NCBI GenBank assembly: GCA_021848555.1
Contig: JAJZUN010000156.1
Coordinates: forward strand, 1 to 6,604
Direction: 5' to 3'
Length of the DNA stretch: 6,604 nt
From: Pseudomonadota bacterium
GTDB taxonomy: Bacteria > Pseudomonadota > Gammaproteobacteria > Burkholderiales > SG8-39
Made by a program: the position numbers and the translations under genes. The notes under the pieces were generated by a model, which saw nothing but the letters and a program-made list of their open reading frames with translations, was not told where the DNA came from and ran no database searches. Every line of letters starts with the position of its first letter. Position 1 is the stretch's first letter. Positions 5,002-6,604 of the stretch are shown piece by piece.

Positions 5002-5112
5002 CTATTCTGACTTGGGGGATTTGCAAGGGGGCGTCGCCCCCTTGCTCGTTTCGAAGCAGCCGTTGCACTCGATGCAGCGCTCGGCGTCACACAGGAATTT
5101 CATTCTGGCCAT
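5002..5112 (-). CDS. Short ORF duplicating the N-terminus of FdhB (leader peptide or gene remnant)
   Basis: This is a 36-codon ORF lying between fdhA and fdhB. Residues 1-19 (MARMKFLCDAERCIECNGC) are identical to the start of FdhB, including three of the four cysteines of its first cluster group. The remaining 17 residues (FETSKGATPPCKSPKSE) are unrelated to FdhB and are encoded across a GC-rich hairpin. The ribosome site GGAG follows directly on the fdhA stop codon, eight bases before this ATG. Its own stop comes just before the fdhB ribosome site. It can be read either as the remnant of a tandem duplication of fdhB or as a functional leader ORF that couples fdhA and fdhB translation. Intact start, ribosome site and purely synonymous differences favour translation; a function is not shown. 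Such a short protein could not hold a normal [4Fe-4S] cluster set. Confidence 0.55.
   Translation of the reverse strand: MARMKFLCDAERCIECNGCFETSKGATPPCKSPKSE
5023..5045 (-). repeat. Perfect GC-rich inverted repeat (hairpin) inside the short ORF
   Basis: GCAAGGGGGC at 5023-5032 is mirrored perfectly at 5036-5045 around a 3-base loop, giving a very stable hairpin in the fdh transcript. No T-run follows on the minus strand, so it is not a typical terminator. A second C5 run in the transcript (complement of 5014-5018) could compete for the same G5. Palindromes of this style often occur as dispersed intergenic repeats; whether this one does needs the whole genome. Confidence 0.85.
5056..5112 (-). 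repeat. Direct repeat copy B: duplicated start of fdhB
   Basis: This is the upstream copy of the 57-base repeat, forming codons 1-19 of the short ORF. The duplication ends sharply after the Cys19 codon: FdhB continues Val-Thr-Ala-Cys, whereas this copy continues Phe-Glu-Thr. The spacing between preceding stop codon and ATG is 12 bases in both copies, which suggests that the intergenic stretch was part of the duplicated unit even though its bases have diverged. Confidence 0.9.
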
Positions 5113-5124
5113 GATGGTTTCTCC

Positions 5125-6604
5125 TTATCCCTGAAATTTTTCGATTTGGCACAGGGTGGTTTTTGTCTCCTGCATCATGGTCACCGCATCGTAGCCGTAG
5201 GTGGTGGCGGTGTTGACCGCCTCGCCGCGCACTATCGGCGCCGCCCCGTCGGGATAGTGACCGAGCATGTCCTTGCCCATCCACCAGCCGGAGAAGTGGA
5301 ACGGCAGGAACACCGTGTCCGCGCCGACGCGCTCGGTCACCATCGCCTTGACCTTGAGCTGCGCACCGGTCGGGGTTTTCACCCAGACATACTCGCCATT
5401 GCGCACGCCGCGGTCGTTGGCCGACTTGGGATTGATCTCGACGAACATGTCCTGCTGCAGTTCGGCCAGCCACGGGTTGGAACGTGTCTCCTCGCCGCCC
5501 CCTTCGTATTCGGTCAGGCGGCCGCTGGTCATGATCAGCGGAAAATCCTTGGAGATATTCTTGTTCTTTTCCTGCACCGACTTGTACAGCGTCGGCAGGC
5601 GCCAGAACGCCTTCTTGTCGTCGTGGGTCGGATATTTCTCCACCATGTCGGGGCGCGGCGAATACAGCGGTTCGCGGTGCAGCGGCACGGCGTCGGGGAA
5701 GTTCCACACCACCGCGCGCGCCTTGGCATTGCCGAAGGGGTGGCAGCCATGCACTTTCAGCACCACGCGCTGGATGCCGCCCGAGAGGTCGGTCTTCCAG
5801 TTCTTGCCTTCCGCCGCCGCCTTCTCCGCGTCGGTCAGGTCGTCCCACCAGCCCAGTTTCTTCAGCAGCACGTGGTCGAATTCGGGATAGCCGGTGGTCA
5901 GATCGGCGCCCTTGGAGTGCGATCCGTCCTCCGCGAGCAGGTTGACGCCGTCCTTCTCGACGCCGAAATTGGCGCGGAAGTTGCCGCCGCCGTCCATCAC
6001 ATGGCGCTCGGTCATGTACAGATTGGGCGACCCCGGATGCTTCATCTCCGGCGTGCCGTAGCACGGCCAGGGCAGGCCGAAATAATCCCCGTCGCAGGGT
6101 CCGCCCTTGGCGCGCAGCGTCTTCACGTCGAAGGTGTGCATGTTCTTCATGTGCAGCTTCAGCCGCTCCGGGCTCTGGCCGGTGTAGCCTATGGTCCAGG
6201 TGCCGCGGTTGAACTCGCGCGTGATGTCCTCGATCAGCGGCTCGTCTTTCACCACCTGGATGTTCTGCTTGCCGTCCTTCTTGCCCACCAGCTGGTCGGC
6301 GAAGCCGAGCTTCTTCGCGAACAGGTACATGATGGTCTGGTCGGGCTTGGCCTCGAACAGCGGCTCGATCACCTTTTCGCGCCACTGCAGCGAGCGGTTG
6401 GACGCGGTGACGCTGCCCGAAGTCTCGAACTGGGTCGCCGCCGGCAACAGGTAGACGCCGTCTTTTCTGACCATGGACGCCATCGCCGCCGTGGCCGAAG
6501 GATAGGGATCGATCACCACCAGCAGGTCGAGCTTTTTCATCGCCTCGACCATTTCCTTGCCGCGTGTCTGGCTGTTGGGCGCGTGGCCCCAGAAGACCAT
6601 TGCG
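5125..6604 (-). CDS. fdhA: Formate dehydrogenase catalytic (alpha) subunit, C-terminal part (cut by window edge)
   Basis: This is the molybdopterin-containing subunit that oxidises formate to CO2. About 490 residues lie in the window, roughly the second half of a protein usually near 950-1000 residues. The reading frame stays open to the right edge, and the ATG at 6600 is an internal methionine (MVFWGHAPNSQT), not the start. Recognisable stretches are WGHAPNSQTRG and DPYPSATA, part of the bis-MGD binding core. GYTGQSPERLKLHMKN and GGPCDGDYFGLPWPCYG are typical of respiratory formate dehydrogenases. Near the C-terminus, LIMTSGRLTEYEGGGEETRSNPWLAEL and the following segment form the molybdopterin dinucleotide-binding domain. 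The Tat signal, N-terminal [4Fe-4S] cluster and active-site Cys or selenocysteine lie outside the window, so the selenium question stays open. The gene ends with TAA at 5127-5125, abutting the ribosome site of the short fdhB-like ORF. Molybdenum rather than tungsten is inferred from the neighbouring mod operon. Confidence 0.94.
   Translation of the reverse strand, partial: AMVFWGHAPNSQTRGKEMVEAMKKLDLLVVIDPYPSATAAMASMVRKDGVYLLPAATQFETSGSVTASNRSLQWREKVIEPLFEAKPDQTIMYLFAKKLGFADQLVGKKDGKQNIQVVKDEPLIEDITREFNRGTWTIGYTGQSPERLKLHMKNMHTFDVKTLRAKGGPCDGDYFGLPWPCYGTPEMKHPGSPNLYMTERHVMDGGGNFRANFGVEKDGVNLLAEDGSHSKGADLTTGYPEFDHVLLKKLGWWDDLTDAEKAAAEGKNWKTDLSGGIQRVVLKVHGCHPFGNAKARAVVWNFPDAVPLHREPLYSPRPDMVEKYPTHDDKKAFWRLPTLYKSVQEKNKNISKDFPLIMTSGRLTEYEGGGEETRSNPWLAELQQDMFVEINPKSANDRGVRNGEYVWVKTPTGAQLKVKAMVTERVGADTVFLPFHFSGWWMGKDMLGHYPDGAAPIVRGEAVNTATTYGYDAVTMMQETKTTLCQIEKFQG

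Noticed and set aside
5023..5045. The GC-rich hairpin considered as a rho-independent terminator between fdhA and fdhB
   Set aside because: No U-tract follows on the minus strand, and ending transcription there would separate fdhB and the gamma gene from their catalytic subunit.
5087..6385. 432-codon minus-strand open frame antisense in phase to fdhA codons
   Set aside because: It is a shadow of fdhA in a different frame; the product is Arg-rich without any domain, while the fdhA frame gives a full dehydrogenase sequence.

Overview
The window is GC-rich and codes densely on both strands. It looks like a chromosomal segment of a betaproteobacterium, judged from codon bias, the form of the formate dehydrogenase genes and the typical proteobacterial mod genes. 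This assignment is inferred from gene style; there is no rRNA or marker gene here. I see no tRNA or rRNA gene, insertion sequence, phage gene or CRISPR array.

Positions 1-1881 hold a molybdate uptake operon on the minus strand: modA (periplasmic binding protein), modB (membrane permease) and modC (ATPase, cut by the left edge). Upstream of modA lie a good sigma-70-type promoter (-35 at 1910-1915, -10 at 1887-1892) and a perfect 9-bp inverted repeat with an 8-bp spacer (1856-1881). That repeat has the layout of a ModE molybdate-repressor box and covers the predicted transcription start. modA lacks a good ATG; an ATT codon sits at ideal distance from a GGAGG.

Positions 1940-2293 hold a divergent small DUF1330-family gene with its own promoter. 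It converges with a minus-strand single-domain cupin gene (2312-2698).

Positions 2729-6604 hold a minus-strand respiratory formate dehydrogenase operon. In transcription order: fdhA (catalytic molybdopterin subunit, C-terminal part only), a 36-codon ORF whose first 19 codons duplicate the start of fdhB, fdhB (four [4Fe-4S] ferredoxin subunit), an 87-residue lipoprotein, the cytochrome b gamma subunit, and an 87-residue secreted Ala/Lys-rich protein. A strong rho-independent terminator closes the operon. Stops, ribosome sites and starts are tightly packed, which fits one transcript.

The two operons make sense together: the transporter supplies molybdate for the molybdenum cofactor of FdhA, which oxidises formate and passes electrons through FdhB's iron-sulfur clusters to haem b in the gamma subunit and on to quinone. 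The least ordinary part is the fdhA-fdhB junction. There a 57-bp partial duplication of the fdhB start, differing only at synonymous sites, is followed by a perfect GC-rich hairpin, and together they form a translated-looking leader ORF in front of fdhB.
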